The notes under the pieces are model-generated. The model did no database searches. It was not told the DNA's origin and saw only the letters and a list, made by a program, of their open reading frames with translations. 64,000 nucleotides of DNA. It comes from Ruminococcus sp. (lineage in GTDB: Bacteria > Bacillota > Clostridia > Oscillospirales > Ruminococcaceae). Position numbers and translations under genes: made by a program. Shown piece after piece: positions 62,910 to 64,000 of this stretch. The stretch is from the NCBI GenBank assembly GCA_017478965.1, contig JAFVCV010000013.1, positions 92,702 through 156,701 of the forward strand, written 5' to 3'. Numbering within the stretch: the stretch's first letter is position 1; each line of letters opens with the position of its first letter.

Positions 62910-63958
62910 TGCTGTCCCTCCTCTGTCTTTTTCATTATGTGTATGTCAAAGGGGTCGAAGTCCATTCCGATCATGGTACCCACAGGCTCGGCCTTGGTGG
63001 AATGTATCATCCATTTGTGGTCAACGCCGTCCACTATCATCTCATAGTGGACGCCCTTGAATACCACGCTCTCAACTATCCCCGTGAGTTTGGCTTTGTC
63101 GGCGGGTATTATCTTCACATCCTCAGGCCTTATGACCACGTCAACTGTCTCATTCGGGGCAAAGCCCTTGTCAACGCACTCGAAGGTCCTGCCGGTGAAC
63201 TCCACCAGACAGTCTTTTGGCATGGAGCCGTTTATGATGTTGCTCTCGCCGATAAAATCTGCCACGAAAGCATTCACAGGCTCGTTGTAGATATCGGTAG
63301 GCGAGCCGATCTGCTGGATAAAGCCGTTGTTCATTACCACTATGCTGTCGCTCATGGTAAGGGCTTCTTCCTGGTCGTGGGTGACGTAGATAAAGGTCAG
63401 CTCCAGCTCCTGCTGGATACGCCTCAGCTCTATCTGCATCTCTTTCCTGAGCTTGAGGTCAAGTGCCCCGAGAGGCTCGTCCAGCAGCAGGACCTTGGGG
63501 TGATTTACCAGCGCCCTTGCTATGGCCACACGCTGCTGCTGCCCTCCGGAGAGCCTTCCCACAGCACGTTTCTCAAAACCCTTGAGGTTCACCATCTCCA
63601 GCATTTCGCCAACTCTTTTTAGTATCTCCTTCTCGCTGACCTTTTTGACCCTCAGGCCGAAGGCGATATTCTCGTAGACGTTCAGGTGGGGGAAAAGTGC
63701 ATATCTCTGGAAAACGGTGTTGACGTTTCGCTTGTGGGGAGGTACTCCGTTTATCCTCTGCCCGTCGAAGAAAACGTCGCCGCTGGTAGGCTCCAGAAAT
63801 CCGGCGATTATCCTCAGAGTCGTAGTTTTTCCGCAGCCTGAGGGGCCTAAGAAAGTGACGAACTCCTTGTCCTTTATATCAAGGCTGATATTTTTCAGTA
63901 TCCTCTCGCCGTCCTCGAATTCAACGACGATGTCTTTAAGGCTGATGATATTTTCCAT
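62906..63958 (-). CDS. potA: Spermidine/putrescine ABC transporter ATPase PotA
   Basis: 350 residues. Walker [12 protein letters not shown]-loop [21 protein letters not shown], signature [15 protein letters not shown], Walker [14 protein letters not shown]-loop VTHDQEEAL, then a C-terminal TOBE domain. It energises polyamine import. First gene of the operon; the promoter is probably at or beyond the window edge. Confidence 0.95.
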   Translation of the reverse strand: MENIISLKDIVVEFEDGERILKNISLDIKDKEFVTFLGPSGCGKTTTLRIIAGFLEPTSGDVFFDGQRINGVPPHKRNVNTVFQRYALFPHLNVYENIAFGLRVKKVSEKEILKRVGEMLEMVNLKGFEKRAVGRLSGGQQQRVAIARALVNHPKVLLLDEPLGALDLKLRKEMQIELRRIQQELELTFIYVTHDQEEALTMSDSIVVMNNGFIQQIGSPTDIYNEPVNAFVADFIGESNIINGSMPKDCLVEFTGRTFECVDKGFAPNETVDVVIRPEDVKIIPADKAKLTGIVESVVFKGVHYEMIVDGVDHKWMIHSTKAEPVGTMIGMDFDPFDIHIMKKTEEGQQ

Positions 63959-64000
63959 AATACCCGACCTTTCGTTTTAAATTCTGATGCACAGTATCAA

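Overview
The window reads as a chromosome segment of a Gram-positive, anaerobic-type bacterium of the Clostridia, most like Ruminococcus/Oscillospiraceae. The basis is AGGAGG-type ribosome binding sites with frequent TTG/GTG starts, Firmicutes-type operons (rimP-nusA-ylxR-ylxQ-infB-rbfA-nrnA-truB-ribF, potABCD), many lipoproteins, a cellulase-type GH5 enzyme, a very large SpaA-module surface protein with an NPxTG sorting signal, and no outer-membrane genes. No rRNA, tRNA, CRISPR array, transposase or prophage was seen; the window is mostly core chromosome with a few unusual surface and regulatory loci.

Layout. 1-5.7 kb: a partial sugar-nucleotide-type epimerase, a degenerate MBOAT acyltransferase with a truncated DHHW-like partner, a YhcC-type radical SAM protein, and hisC with its own consensus promoter. 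5.7-10.5 kb: an AraC-type regulator, a divergent DUF4380-like protein, and a transaldolase plus two-subunit transketolase operon. 10.5-16.5 kb: an EAL phosphodiesterase-type membrane protein and an FtsX permease with a long coiled-coil hairpin, both on the minus strand. 17-24 kb: a 2330-residue cell-wall protein. 24-30 kb: trmN6-type, rimI and methyltransferase genes, a zinc-ribbon membrane protein, and the DUF4363/DUF421 pair. 30-36 kb: recQ, a uridine-kinase-like gene, a GH5 lipoprotein, hypE and cheW. 36-41 kb: a second FtsX permease with its HlyD-like adaptor. 41-43 kb: an SLOG protein, a degenerate LCP protein and a PII-like protein. 43-52.5 kb: the translation/RNA operon and a lipoprotein. 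52.5-58 kb: a Gld-type ABC/GldG/DUF4340 operon. 58-64 kb: an orphan sugar-type binding protein and potABCD.

How they fit together. The most striking non-coding signal is a shared promoter architecture at three loci: upstream of the DUF4380-like gene, the transaldolase operon, and (50 kb away) the solute-binding protein. Each has two direct repeats of CGCA-N6-GGNTA type exactly 21 bp apart, and a -10-like hexamer exactly 36 bp from the start of the second repeat. That is the layout used by AraC/XylS activators, and an AraC-family gene sits beside two of the three. I infer a small sugar-uptake and pentose-phosphate regulon. Other points worth a second look are 14 SpaA modules that all keep a Lys/Glu/Asp isopeptide-type triad, a structured 5' leader on the zinc-ribbon gene, an attenuator-like hairpin before rimP, and several proteins that keep a family fold but have lost catalytic residues (MBOAT, DHHW, LCP, GGDEF).
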